In this document: positions 44,372 to 53,437 of the stretch, piece by piece
Position numbering within the stretch: position 1 is the first letter of the stretch
Layout of the letters: every line of letters starts with the position of its first letter
DNA from: an uncultured Flavobacteriales bacterium
GTDB lineage: Bacteria; Bacteroidota; Bacteroidia; Flavobacteriales_F; PHOS-HE28
DNA: 64,000 nt
Assembly (NCBI GenBank): GCA_937872175.1
Contig: CALMPI010000031.1
Location: forward strand, 1-64,000
Reading direction: 5' to 3'
Notes under the pieces: generated by a model
What the model saw: only the letters and a program-made list of their open reading frames with translations
Databases searched by the model: none
What the model was told of the DNA's origin: nothing
Translations under genes and position numbers: made by a program

Positions 44372-45781
44372 GTGCCCCTTCGTCGCGCCGTCCATCAGTT
44401 CCGCCAGGACCTGCGCCGCATCCGCACCGAAGGCAGCTTCGCCCGGCACTCGTTCCAGGTCTTCTCCGGCAACGCGCTGGCCATGGCCAGCCAGCTGGTG
44501 CTGACGCCGCTGCTGGGCCGCATCTACGGGCCGGAGGCCTACGGGGTGTACGGCATCTTCATGGCGCTGATGATGAACCTGTCGTACGTGGCGGACATGG
44601 GCCTGTCCACCGCCTACGTGCTGCCTCGGGATGAGGAGACCTTCCGCGACCTGTTCCGCATCAACCTCACCACCGCGGTGGGCATCTGCGCCCTGACGGC
44701 CGTCGCCGCGCTTTTCGCGGAGCACTTCTATGCGCTGGTGCCGAGCTGGAGCGCGTTGGGCGGCTGGGTGCACTTCGTGGGTCCGGCCGCGCTGCTCTAT
44801 GCGCTCAGTGTGTATTTCACCCAGTGGCTCACCCGCGCCAAGCTCTTCAAGGTGAGCGCCTTCACCGGGGCCACCCTGGACCTCAGCACGCGCCTGTTCA
44901 ACCTGGTGTACGGGGTGGTGAGCAGTACCCGCGCGCTGGGGCTGATCCTGGGCGATGCCGTGGTGCGCACGGCCATCATCCCCGTTTACGTGCGCCCGCT
45001 GATGAAGCATGGCATGCGCGAGGTGTTCACGCGGTGGAACTGGCGCCGCATGCGCGGCACTCTGCGCGAATACCGCCGCTATCCGCTGATGGTCTTCCCC
45101 GAGCGCTGGGTGGCGAGCCTGGGCCTGCAACTGCCGGTGTTCGCCCTCAGCAGCGACCTGGCCGCCGTGGGACACTTCTCGCTCGGGGCGAGCCTGCTGC
45201 TGATTCCGTTGCGCCTCTTCGGCTTCTCCTTCAGCACCGTGTACATGCAGAAGGCCGCGGAGCTCAGCGAGCGCACCGACGAGCTCCGCCGCATCACACT
45301 TGGCCTGTACAAGCGGCTCTATGGCGTGGGGATCCTGCCCTTCCTGCTGCTGACCTTCTTCGCCGATGCGGCCTTCGCCCTGCTCTTCGGTGGCCCCTGG
45401 CGTGACGCGGGCGTGTTCACCGCCTACATGGGCGGTTTCTTCTTCTTCCGCCTGCTGAGCGACCCGATGGTCTCGCTGTTCAACGTGCAGCGCCGCGAAC
45501 ATGTGAACCTCGTGTTCCAGGTGGTGCTCACGGTGGCCCGTGTGGCGGCCATGGCCATCGTGGGCTTCATGGGCCTGGGCTCCGGTGCCATCATGCTCAG
45601 CTATGCGCTGGTGAGCATGGCAGGCTACATGGTGTTGTCCACGCAACTGCTGTCCTCCGTGGGGCTGGCCGGTCTCCGGATCACGCTGAAGTATGCCGCC
45701 CTGCTTGCGGTGGCCGCCGCCGCCATGGCCGCCCTTCGCTTCGTGCTGCTGGGCAGCTGGTTCCCCAACTACGGCGGCTGA
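44372..45781 (+). CDS. Lipopolysaccharide/polysaccharide flippase (Wzx-like, MATE/MVF superfamily)
   Basis: A 469-residue membrane protein with about twelve hydrophobic helices, beginning SFARHSFQVFSGNALAMASQLVLTPLLGR, typical of oligosaccharide flippases that translocate lipid-linked glycan repeat units. GTG 44372 follows a perfect promoter box and is the first start after it; no in-frame ATG occurs before residue 43. It opens the surface-glycan locus; methyltransferase and glycosyltransferase genes follow on the same strand. Confidence 0.85.
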   Translation: MPLRRAVHQFRQDLRRIRTEGSFARHSFQVFSGNALAMASQLVLTPLLGRIYGPEAYGVYGIFMALMMNLSYVADMGLSTAYVLPRDEETFRDLFRINLTTAVGICALTAVAALFAEHFYALVPSWSALGGWVHFVGPAALLYALSVYFTQWLTRAKLFKVSAFTGATLDLSTRLFNLVYGVVSSTRALGLILGDAVVRTAIIPVYVRPLMKHGMREVFTRWNWRRMRGTLREYRRYPLMVFPERWVASLGLQLPVFALSSDLAAVGHFSLGASLLLIPLRLFGFSFSTVYMQKAAELSERTDELRRITLGLYKRLYGVGILPFLLLTFFADAAFALLFGGPWRDAGVFTAYMGGFFFFRLLSDPMVSLFNVQRREHVNLVFQVVLTVARVAAMAIVGFMGLGSGAIMLSYALVSMAGYMVLSTQLLSSVGLAGLRITLKYAALLAVAAAAMAALRFVLLGSWFPNYGG

Positions 45782-45801
45782 GGACCGTTGAAAGGCGCGT
45801 C

Positions 45802-45809
45802 TATCTTTG
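45802..45809 (+). promoter_or_regulatory. Internal promoter -7 box before the methyltransferase gene
   Basis: TATCTTTG, five bases before ATG 45815. Confidence 0.5.
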
Positions 45810-45814
45810 GCCGC

Positions 45815-46606
45815 ATGGGGCAGTTCGACCCGGAGGCTTACTGGGAGAAGCGTCTGCGCGCGAGCACCGGGCTCACGGGCGTGGGCTATCTCGGTCTCGG
45901 CGAACCGTTCAATCGCTGGATGTACCGCGTGAGGCAGGCGGTCTTCGCGCGTGTGGCCCGCACCCATCTGCCGCGGATCGCAGGCCTGGATGTGCTGGAC
46001 ATCGGCTCCGGGACCGGCCAGTATCTCGACGCTTGGCGATCGCTCGGCGCGGCGCGCATCGTGGGCAGTGACCTCACCGTCACCGCCGTGGAACGCCTCT
46101 CCCAAGCGATGCCGGACGTCCGTGTGCTGCGCATGGACATCAGCGACAGCGCCGCACTGCCCGATGACCGCTTCGACGCCATCACCTGCATGGACGTCTT
46201 GTTCCATGTGGTGGATGACGCCAAGCTGGAGCAGGCGCTCGCCAACCTGAAGCGGCTGCTCAAGCCGGGAGGCGTGCTCTTCCTCTCGGACATCTTCGTG
46301 CACGGGCAGGACCACAAGCAGGAGCACTTCACCACCCGATCGCTGGCCACCTACACGGCGGCCCTGGAGCGGAACGGGCTGCGCGTGGTGCAACGTCACC
46401 CCGTGTTCCACCTGCTGAACCGGCCGCTGGACTCCGACTCGCCCCTGCTGCACCGCTGGTGGGGGCTCGTAATGCGCCTGTGCAAGCTGCATCCGGGCCT
46501 GGGCGGAGCCCTGGCGGCCGCGGTGTATCCGCTCGAGCTCCTCCTGGTCCGGCTGCGTCGTGAAGGGGTCTCCGCGGAGATCATGGTGTGCGTTCCGCAA
46601 GCCTGA
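45815..46606 (+). CDS. Class I SAM-dependent methyltransferase
   Basis: A 263-residue Rossmann methyltransferase. Motif I is VLDIGSGTGQYLDAW, then GSDLTVTAVERL, and motif post-II DAITCMDVLFHVVDD; LLKPGGVLFLSD follows. The substrate is unknown; the place between a flippase and a glycosyltransferase suggests glycan or lipid-linked sugar methylation. Although same-stranded with its neighbours, it has its own promoter box, so a TTG at 45788 upstream of that box is rejected. Confidence 0.82.
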   Translation: MGQFDPEAYWEKRLRASTGLTGVGYLGLGEPFNRWMYRVRQAVFARVARTHLPRIAGLDVLDIGSGTGQYLDAWRSLGAARIVGSDLTVTAVERLSQAMPDVRVLRMDISDSAALPDDRFDAITCMDVLFHVVDDAKLEQALANLKRLLKPGGVLFLSDIFVHGQDHKQEHFTTRSLATYTAALERNGLRVVQRHPVFHLLNRPLDSDSPLLHRWWGLVMRLCKLHPGLGGALAAAVYPLELLLVRLRREGVSAEIMVCVPQA

Positions 46607-46612
46607 TCCCGC

Positions 46613-47773
46613 ATGCACGTCCTGCACATCGTGGGCTGGTACCCCAACCACCTCAAGCCGTTCGAGACGCCGTTCATCGAGCGGCATGTGCGCGCCCTGG
46701 ACCCGCTGTGCTCGAACACCGTGTGGCAGCTGGATGTGCGACAGGGCGACCGGTGGTCGCTCCATCGCCGCAGCCTGAAGGCCGATCGCACCGTGATCCT
46801 TTCCACCCCGTTGCGCCGCTGGTTGCTGCTGGAGTGGCTGGCCACGGGGCTCATCCTCTGGGCCTGGCTCACGCGGGATCGCCGGCGGCACTACGACGTG
46901 GTCAACTTCCACATCGCCTATCCGAACTGCGCGCGCCTGGGCCTGCTGCGCCGTGTGATGCGCCGGCCGATGGTGATCACCGAGCACTGGAGCATCTACC
47001 GGCTCGGTTTCAAGTCCGGCGCCAAGGGTCTCGGCCGCATCCGGCGCATCTTCCACCTCGGGGTGCCGCTGATCACCGTGTCCCGCGCCCTGGCGGACGA
47101 TATCCTCACCTTCGCCGGGCCGCCATCTCCGCCGGTGCATCTGGTGGCCAACGCCGTGGACCTGGATGTGTTCGCCCCTCCGGTCGCCGGAGCTCCTCAC
47201 ACCTCCAGGGAGCCCGGTCGCTTCTTCGCCATCGCCACGTGGAGGTATCCCAAACGCCCGGTGGTGCTGGTGGAGACCATCGCGCTACTGCGCAAGATGG
47301 GTCGCGACGCCAGCCTGCGCATCGCTGGCGGAGGCGCCGAGCTTCCGGCCATCGAGGAGGCCATCGCACGCACCGGGATGCGTGGGCATGTGACCCTCAT
47401 CGGGCAGACCACGCCCGAAGCGGCCGCGGAGGAGATGCGACGGTCGCACGCCTTGCTGCACGCCAGCGACTACGAGACCTTCTCGGCCGTGTGCGCCGAA
47501 GCCCTCTGCTGCGGAACGCCCGTGGTGGCCTCGCATGTGGGCGGGATCCGCGAGTACCTCACGCCGGCGCTGGGCCTTCCCGTGATGGAGAACGCCCCCG
47601 ATGCCTGGGCAGCGGCCATCGACCGGGACTGGGACCGCCTGCTGGCCCTGAGCCCCGCCGTGCTGTCGGAGGCCATCCGCCCCCTGGTGGACGCGCGCCT
47701 GGTGGCCGAGCGCTATGCCGCCGTGCTGCGGTCCGTGGCCGGGGAGCGCGGAACGAACACGACACCGCGATGA
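46613..47773 (+). CDS. Glycosyltransferase, GT4-like (GT-B fold)
   Basis: A 386-residue enzyme with N-terminal HIVGWYPNHLKPFETPFIERHV, a pattern common in Bacteroidota GT4 enzymes. The donor-binding half has FFAIATWRYPKRPV, LRIAGGGAEL and HASDYETFSAVCAEALCCGTPVVAS, with the conserved EX7E region. It transfers an activated sugar in the cytoplasm during assembly of the surface glycan; donor and acceptor cannot be read from sequence. It starts six bases after the methyltransferase and overlaps the next gene as ATGA. Confidence 0.88.
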   Translation: MHVLHIVGWYPNHLKPFETPFIERHVRALDPLCSNTVWQLDVRQGDRWSLHRRSLKADRTVILSTPLRRWLLLEWLATGLILWAWLTRDRRRHYDVVNFHIAYPNCARLGLLRRVMRRPMVITEHWSIYRLGFKSGAKGLGRIRRIFHLGVPLITVSRALADDILTFAGPPSPPVHLVANAVDLDVFAPPVAGAPHTSREPGRFFAIATWRYPKRPVVLVETIALLRKMGRDASLRIAGGGAELPAIEEAIARTGMRGHVTLIGQTTPEAAAEEMRRSHALLHASDYETFSAVCAEALCCGTPVVASHVGGIREYLTPALGLPVMENAPDAWAAAIDRDWDRLLALSPAVLSEAIRPLVDARLVAERYAAVLRSVAGERGTNTTPR

Positions 47774-49098
47774 AGGTCCTGTTCATCACCCATCAGTTCC
47801 CGCCGCTGAACATCGGCGGCTCGCACCGTCCGTTCAAGTTCGTGAAGCACCTGCACCGCTCGGGCATCACCCCGGTGGTGATCACCCCGGAGGCTGCCGC
47901 GCATCGCGGGGCCGCGTTGGACAAGGAGGTGGCCGGGCTCGAGGGGCATGCCGTGATCATCCGCACGGCGGTGGACCCGCCCACCTGGATGGACCGGATC
48001 CGCGGCTCGTACTACCTGAACACGCTCGATCCCGAGGGGCGGCGCTGGCGGCGGCATCTGCTGGCCGCTGCAGAACAGGCCGCCCGCGATCACGACCTGA
48101 AGGCCGTGATCATCTCCATCCCCCCGTTCAGCACCGGCGCCCTCGGGGTGGAGGTGGCCCGCCGCCTGAAGCTGCCCCTGCTGGTGGACCTGCGGGATGC
48201 ATGGAGCCTCTGGCTGATCACCCCCTACGTGAGCCGCCTGCATTTCCTCTGGCGCAAAGCGCACGAGCGGCGTGTATTGCGGGCGGCGGACGCCATCACC
48301 GTCACCTCCCCGCAGACCATCGCCGACCTGCAGGCCCTGCACCCCATGGTGCCGGCAGAGCGCTTCCATCTGGTGACCAACGGCTACGATCAGCCCCCGC
48401 CGGTGGTGCCGGACAGGATCCAGCTGCCGCCCGCCACACCGCAGCGGCCGTTCACCATCGGCTACGTCGGCAGCTTCTACTACACACCCTATCAGCGCGA
48501 CCTGATGTTCAAGCCCTGGTGGCGCAAGAAGCCGTGGCAGTGGCCGCAGTACGCCCCACGACGGGAGGACTGGCGCTACCGGTCGCCCTGGGCCTTCTTC
48601 AGCGCGCTGCAGGAACTGCGGAGGCGCCGACCGGACCTCTATGAGCTCCTTAACGTCGAGCTCGTCGGCGACGTGCCGGGCTGGCTCACCGACATGGTGA
48701 AGGAGCACGGCCTGGAAGGCAAGGTGAAGCTGCACGGGCGCGTGGACCACGACGCTTCCATCCGTTTTCAGGCCTCCTGCGACGCCCTGCTGATCACGTC
48801 CTCCAAGGTGGTGGGGGGACGGGACTACAGCATCGCGGGCAAGACGTTCGAGTACGTCGCACAGGCGAAGCCGATGCTGGCCTTCGTGTGCGAAGGCGCG
48901 CAGCGCGACCTGCTTGCGCGCACCGGACTCTCCATCGCCTGTCCACCGGACGATCCCGCGGCCGCGGCGGAGCGCATCATCGAACTCCTCGAGGGCCGGT
49001 GCGTGCTGAAGCCCGACAGGGCGGTCATCCAGGACCTGCACATCGAGCGCGTCACCGGACGCTTCGCGCGCATCGTGCAACGCATCGCCCTTCCATGA
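47770..49098 (+). CDS. Glycosyltransferase, GT-B fold
   Basis: A 442-residue protein starting KVLFITHQFPPLNIGGSHRPFKFVKHL. It has LLVDLRDAWSLW, ITVTSPQTIADLQ and the donor site GKTFEYVAQAKPMLAFV. A tryptophan-rich insert (MFKPWWRKKPWQWPQYAPRR) sits mid-protein and recurs in Bacteroidota relatives. Coupled to both neighbours by 4-base overlaps. Sugar specificity unknown. Confidence 0.85.
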   Translation: MKVLFITHQFPPLNIGGSHRPFKFVKHLHRSGITPVVITPEAAAHRGAALDKEVAGLEGHAVIIRTAVDPPTWMDRIRGSYYLNTLDPEGRRWRRHLLAAAEQAARDHDLKAVIISIPPFSTGALGVEVARRLKLPLLVDLRDAWSLWLITPYVSRLHFLWRKAHERRVLRAADAITVTSPQTIADLQALHPMVPAERFHLVTNGYDQPPPVVPDRIQLPPATPQRPFTIGYVGSFYYTPYQRDLMFKPWWRKKPWQWPQYAPRREDWRYRSPWAFFSALQELRRRRPDLYELLNVELVGDVPGWLTDMVKEHGLEGKVKLHGRVDHDASIRFQASCDALLITSSKVVGGRDYSIAGKTFEYVAQAKPMLAFVCEGAQRDLLARTGLSIACPPDDPAAAAERIIELLEGRCVLKPDRAVIQDLHIERVTGRFARIVQRIALP

Positions 49099-49913
49099 CC
49101 GCACGCAAGGGACCGATCGTCAGCATCGTGATGCCCGCGTACAACGTGGAGCGCTACATCGGCGAGGCGGTGCGTTCGGTGCTGGAACAGACCCTGACCG
49201 ATTGGGAACTGATCATCGTGGACGACGGCAGCACGGATGGGACCGCTGCCTTCATCGAGGGCCTTCGTGACCCGCGCATCACCATCATGCATAAATCCAA
49301 CGGGGGCATCGGGAGCGCGCGGAACATGGCCCTTGACGTGGCCCGCGGCACCTTCCTCTGCTTCCTGGACGCCGACGATGTGATGCCTCCCCGGAGCCTG
49401 GAGGCACGCGTGGCCGAGTTCCGCAGGGATCCCGCACTGGGCATGGTGGACGGCCGGGTGCGGGTGATGGACGCCCGATTAGAGAACGAGCTCCGTGTAT
49501 TCATGCCGAAGCCCACGGACAATGCCTTCCACGAGCTGGTCACCTTCAGCGGCCGCTGCTTCATGGGTCCGAGCTGGATGCTGCGCTGGGAGCTTGATCG
49601 GAGGCTCCGTTTCGAGGAGGGCATCACGCACGCGGAGGACCTGTTCTACTTCCTCTGTTTCTGCAAGGGCAGGCGGTACGGGTTCACCACGGAGAACATC
49701 CTGCTCTACCGGCGCACGGGGCACAGCTCGATGACCACCAACCTGGAAGGCATGGAGCGTTCCATGATCTGGATCGGCCGGGAACTGCGTCGCAGGGGCC
49801 TCGCCTCGGCTCCGGAGCTGCTGACCTACGCGATCAAGCGCAAACGGATGATGGCCGGCTCGTACCGGCAACGGGGCCGATACCTCAGTGCGGTGCTGGC
49901 CCTGATGCGCTGA
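49095..49913 (+). CDS. Family 2 glycosyltransferase (GT-A fold)
   Basis: A 272-residue GT2 enzyme: IVSIVMPAYNVERYIGEAV at the N-terminus, IIVDDGSTDGT for nucleotide binding, CFLDADDVM with the DxD metal site, and ITHAEDLFYF with the catalytic base (ED). It follows the previous gene by ATGA overlap and ends six bases before a convergent methyltransferase gene. Confidence 0.9.
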   Translation: MTARKGPIVSIVMPAYNVERYIGEAVRSVLEQTLTDWELIIVDDGSTDGTAAFIEGLRDPRITIMHKSNGGIGSARNMALDVARGTFLCFLDADDVMPPRSLEARVAEFRRDPALGMVDGRVRVMDARLENELRVFMPKPTDNAFHELVTFSGRCFMGPSWMLRWELDRRLRFEEGITHAEDLFYFLCFCKGRRYGFTTENILLYRRTGHSSMTTNLEGMERSMIWIGRELRRRGLASAPELLTYAIKRKRMMAGSYRQRGRYLSAVLALMR

Positions 49914-49919
49914 GCCCGG

Positions 49920-50561
49920 TCACTTCACGGCCTCCACGTACAACGATTCGCGGCTCCGCACCTCCGAATCGTTGATCAGGGCCGCTTCGTGGCCCTGCTT
50001 GTAGGCCATCCGCTCCACGTTCCGGAAGCCGCTCCGCTCCAGCAGCAGCTTCATCGTCTCCAGGTCGTAGATGAACAGATGGCCATGGTTCCTGAACACG
50101 CCGTTGATGCACTGCATCATCGTGTCGTAGCCGTCCTCGTGCGGCATGCGCCGCGACCCACCGTTCCTGCGGTCCTTGTAGATGTCGATGAGCATCTCAC
50201 CGTCGGGCACCACGATCCGCACCCGGCCTCCGGGCTTCAGCATGCGGTGGAACTCACGCAGGTTCCGTTCACAGGCCTCCAAGGGGATGTGCTCCAGGCA
50301 ATGCTCGGTGTAGATCCCCTCGAAACGCCCATCGGGGAACGGATAGGTGCGCCGCACGATGTCCCAGCACACATCGATCCCCGGGCTCCAGATGTAATCC
50401 AGATTGACGAACTCCGCATGGGTGTTGGTGCCGCAGCCCACATCGAGGAAGCGTTTGCCGGCCGGGACACGGCGCACCTGCCATCCGGCGTTGCGGATGA
50501 GCGCGGAGATGGTGAGCTGCACCTTGTACCGGTCGATGAGCCTGCGGCGGGCGGTCGCCAT
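49920..50561 (-). CDS. Class I SAM-dependent methyltransferase
   Basis: A 213-residue methyltransferase: FLDVGCGTNTHAEFVNLDY as motif I, FEGIYTEHCLEHIPLE, and LKPGGRVRIVVPDGEM. This matches the PredSAM-type methyltransferases found beside glycosyltransferases. ATG 50561 is conventional. GTG 50603, eight bases after a perfect TATCTTTG box, would fit the leaderless pattern seen elsewhere and add 14 residues. Confidence 0.8.
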   Translation of the reverse strand: MATARRRLIDRYKVQLTISALIRNAGWQVRRVPAGKRFLDVGCGTNTHAEFVNLDYIWSPGIDVCWDIVRRTYPFPDGRFEGIYTEHCLEHIPLEACERNLREFHRMLKPGGRVRIVVPDGEMLIDIYKDRRNGGSRRMPHEDGYDTMMQCINGVFRNHGHLFIYDLETMKLLLERSGFRNVERMAYKQGHEAALINDSEVRSRESLYVEAVK

Positions 50562-50611
50562 ATGGAGCGGGGTTCGTTGCGTGCCGGAAGGCCGGGAGGC
50601 CACGCTGCGGC

Positions 50612-50619
50612 CAAAGATA
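50612..50619 (-). promoter_or_regulatory. Promoter -7 box for the methyltransferase at 49.9 kb
   Basis: TATCTTTG on the minus strand, eight bases before GTG 50603 and 50 before ATG 50561. Confidence 0.5.
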
Positions 50620-50637
50620 GCCGCGGCACGATGCGCA

Positions 50638-51885
50638 TCACCGACCCGGCCTCCGCGGTGGAACGGGGATCAGCCGGGCGAGCAGGTCCACCATGTGACC
50701 GGTGTCGCGCAGGCGCATGGCCACCTCCACGCAACGTGCCCGCAGCACGTCCACCGGCGTGGAGCGAAGACGGGCAAGGCCGGCCCTGAGGTCCTCCCCC
50801 GTCATGGTCGGAAGGTCCTTCACCACGATGCCTACGGCTTCATCCCGCGCGATCCACCAGTCGTCGGCCACGCCTTCGGGGATCAGGATCGGCACGCCCG
50901 CCGCCCAATACAGGGCGGTCTTCACCGGCGACCGGAAGCGCTGGGACGGGGTGGGCGGCACGGCGATGACGCCCAGGTCGGCCGCCGAGAGGTACGGACG
51001 CAAGGCCTCGGGCGCCATGGGCCCCAGCACGGTGGTGCGGGCCTCCACTTCGGACCAGCCCGGAGCCTGGAGCAACGGGGCCCGGTGCTCCTCATGGGTG
51101 ATGATGAGGTGATGCACCGTGGGATCGGCCGCGCACGCGGTACGCATGAAGGCCACGTACTCCGCCTCGCTGTAATAGATGCCCTGGAACTTGCCGATGT
51201 AGAGCAGCACCGTGCGGCCCTCCAGCGCGAGGCGACGACGGACCTCCGCACCGGCGGCGGTGTTCCGTGCGTTCGCCGGCACATCGATGGTGACGGCCTG
51301 CAGGTGCATCTCCACATCGGGGCGGATGGCGCGCACGTGCTCCATCACCGCCGTCGCCGGCGCCACGATCACATCGGCCTTCCGGACCTCGAGGTCCTCG
51401 GACCAGCGCACCACGCGGTACTTCATCGACCGCTCGGACCACAACCCGAGCTCGCGCATGTACTGGCTGTGCGGCTCGAAATTGACCACCACCAGTCGCT
51501 GGAAGCCGAAGGGCCGCACCAGCGTGGCATAGGCGCTGGCCATGGACAGGAAGCCCACGACGGTGCGCTCCGCATAGCCGCGCGTGAACCGCCAGGACCA
51601 CCAGGCCAGCCGGGCGATGTTGCGGATGCGCTGCAGGAACTGCGCGCCCTTGATCTCGTAGCGGAGCGGCCGCCATGTGATGCGTGCACGGCGCATCCGT
51701 TCGGCCAGCCCGGGCTCCAGCACCGTGGGGCCCGGCTCCTCGGTCACCAGCAGGATGTCCAGCCCCCCGCCCCGCTCCTGCAGCCGCAGTGCATAGTCCA
51801 GCATCAGGGTGGACATCAGCGGATCGCGGATGCTCTGGATGCTGAGCACCAGCGCGCAGGCCCGGTTCCCTGATGCCTTCCTCAT
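50638..51885 (-). CDS. Glycosyltransferase-like protein (GT-B fold)
   Basis: A 415-residue protein starting ACALVLSIQSIRDPLMSTLMLDYALRL. The C-terminal half resembles GT4: TVLLYIGKFQGIYYSEA, LLQAPGWSEVEARTTVLG, PYLSAADLGVIAV, SPVKTALYWAAGVPILI. Start ATG 51885 overlaps the end of the membrane-protein gene as ATGA, so the two form an operon read leftwards. Donor and acceptor unknown. Confidence 0.78.
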   Translation of the reverse strand: MRKASGNRACALVLSIQSIRDPLMSTLMLDYALRLQERGGGLDILLVTEEPGPTVLEPGLAERMRRARITWRPLRYEIKGAQFLQRIRNIARLAWWSWRFTRGYAERTVVGFLSMASAYATLVRPFGFQRLVVVNFEPHSQYMRELGLWSERSMKYRVVRWSEDLEVRKADVIVAPATAVMEHVRAIRPDVEMHLQAVTIDVPANARNTAAGAEVRRRLALEGRTVLLYIGKFQGIYYSEAEYVAFMRTACAADPTVHHLIITHEEHRAPLLQAPGWSEVEARTTVLGPMAPEALRPYLSAADLGVIAVPPTPSQRFRSPVKTALYWAAGVPILIPEGVADDWWIARDEAVGIVVKDLPTMTGEDLRAGLARLRSTPVDVLRARCVEVAMRLRDTGHMVDLLARLIPVPPRRPGR

Positions 51886-53360
51886 GCCCGTTGCACGATG
51901 CGTTTCCGCTTGGCCAACGCCTCCTTGTTCATCAGTCCCTCGGCCCCGGTCTCGCCCGTGCGGTACTTCTTGAGGTCGAACACCCGGTTGTGCATCTTCG
52001 CCCACAGCCGCTCGCGGTTCAGGTAGCCGATGATGAAGAGGGCGGAGACCATCAGCGGGATCAGCGGGATCTTGAAGCGGACCAGGGCGCCGAAGTTCGG
52101 GGTGGAGATGCCGATCGCGAAGCCGAAGAGCAGGGTGAACACGAAGCACATCAGCACCACCGGGTTGCCCCCCACGCAGCGCAGGAAGAACAGCACCCTG
52201 GTGCGCCAGAGCATCAACAGCGTCAGGCCGAGCAGCCACAGGTTCTCCAATGCGCTGAGGGCCACCACCACCGAGCGGGACTCCCAGAGGTAGGGACGGA
52301 ACAGCGCCGCATTGGTGGCCACGGGGAACTTGGAGAGCAGGCTGCTCAAGGTGCCGTCCATCGGTCCCACATCGAAGTAGTTGCTTCCATATTGCTCGGC
52401 CCGCGACATGTCCGTCTGCAGCACCATCACGGTATCCACCACCTTGTCCAGCGAGAACTTGTCCAGGTTGTCGCCCAACCAACTGAGCACGGTGACCGAG
52501 AGAAAGAGCATGGTGGCCAGGGCGAGGGGGAGCACCACGAACCGGATCAGGGCGTTCTTCATGCGCGCCACCCGGTTGAACATCAGCCAGATCATCGACA
52601 CCGGGAAGATGGACATGAAGATGTACGGCTTCATCACCACCAGGATGATGGCGGCCAGCACCATGCCGATGAAGTTGCCGGCCATCGACCTTCGCTTGAA
52701 GAAGAACTGCACGAAGCAGTGGATCCACCAGCACACCGCGCTCATGGTGAAGGTGTCCTTCATGATCCCCGACCCCCAGAACACCACCGAGGGCATGTAC
52801 AGGAAGGCCACGGCGAACTTGTCCGTCAGCGATGGGAACATGGCCACGAACGTGCGGAAGCACTTCCAGATGCCCACGTAGGACATGCTGGCCAGCAGCA
52901 CCGTGGTGATGAGGTAGCTGTTGAAGGTGAGGATCACCAGCGGGCTGATCAACCGGATGACGAAGTACGCCCGGGGGTCGAAGTACATGTAGCCATAGGG
53001 GTAGCCCGTCTCCATGCTGAACCGGGCCAGGTTCTCCGGACTGTTGGGGCCGGTCACGATGTCGAAATAGGTCATCGGGTCCAGCTTGAACATGTTGCTC
53101 ATCGCCACCGCCGAATAGAAGTACATGATGGTGTCCCCGCCCTTGTAGTAGTAGAAATAGATGAGGCTGAACCCCAGCCCGCCGATCATCTTGGCGAAGA
53201 AGCCCCAGAGCAGATGCCTGTACTCGGGATGCTTCTTGATGGCCATCGTCTTGGCCCGCGAGAAGTAGACGTAGATCACCACCAGGTAGATGGACCCCAC
53301 CAGGTACTCCCAGTAGGAGATGTCCACATCGCCGTAGTAGTAGATCCACACCAACGACAT
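51882..53360 (-). CDS. Polytopic membrane protein, possible O-antigen/glycan polymerase
   Basis: A 492-residue protein with about ten to twelve hydrophobic helices and aromatic-rich loops (IYFYYYKGGDTIMYFYSA, MPSVVFWGSGIMKDT). The YYxGGD and FWGSGxxKD motifs occur in a Bacteroidota membrane family near glycan genes. The long periplasmic-looking loop fits a Wzy-type polymerase, but I cannot identify the family firmly. ATG 53360 lies four bases after GACCTTTG. It is divergent from a methyltransferase gene with a matching box, so both promoters sit in 77 bases. Confidence 0.7.
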   Translation of the reverse strand: MSLVWIYYYGDVDISYWEYLVGSIYLVVIYVYFSRAKTMAIKKHPEYRHLLWGFFAKMIGGLGFSLIYFYYYKGGDTIMYFYSAVAMSNMFKLDPMTYFDIVTGPNSPENLARFSMETGYPYGYMYFDPRAYFVIRLISPLVILTFNSYLITTVLLASMSYVGIWKCFRTFVAMFPSLTDKFAVAFLYMPSVVFWGSGIMKDTFTMSAVCWWIHCFVQFFFKRRSMAGNFIGMVLAAIILVVMKPYIFMSIFPVSMIWLMFNRVARMKNALIRFVVLPLALATMLFLSVTVLSWLGDNLDKFSLDKVVDTVMVLQTDMSRAEQYGSNYFDVGPMDGTLSSLLSKFPVATNAALFRPYLWESRSVVVALSALENLWLLGLTLLMLWRTRVLFFLRCVGGNPVVLMCFVFTLLFGFAIGISTPNFGALVRFKIPLIPLMVSALFIIGYLNRERLWAKMHNRVFDLKKYRTGETGAEGLMNKEALAKRKRIVQRA

Positions 53361-53364
53361 GCGC

Positions 53365-53372
53365 CAAAGGTC
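53365..53372 (-). promoter_or_regulatory. Promoter -7-like box for the polymerase-like gene
   Basis: GACCTTTG on the minus strand (first base mismatched), four bases before ATG 53360. Confidence 0.45.
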
Positions 53373-53424
53373 GGCATTGGCCCTGCATGCCATCCGCCCC
53401 ACGGAGCGAGCGCCGATCGCGTGC

Positions 53425-53432
53425 TACGTTTG
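53425..53432 (+). promoter_or_regulatory. Promoter -7 box for the zinc-ribbon methyltransferase
   Basis: TACGTTTG, a perfect match, five bases before ATG 53438. Confidence 0.55.
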
Positions 53433-53437
53433 CGCCC

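Noticed and set aside
44174-47200. 1008-codon minus-strand frame opposite the flippase, methyltransferase and glycosyltransferase genes
   Set aside because: Low-complexity His/Gln/Arg-rich translation with no motif; the sense genes have clear family motifs.
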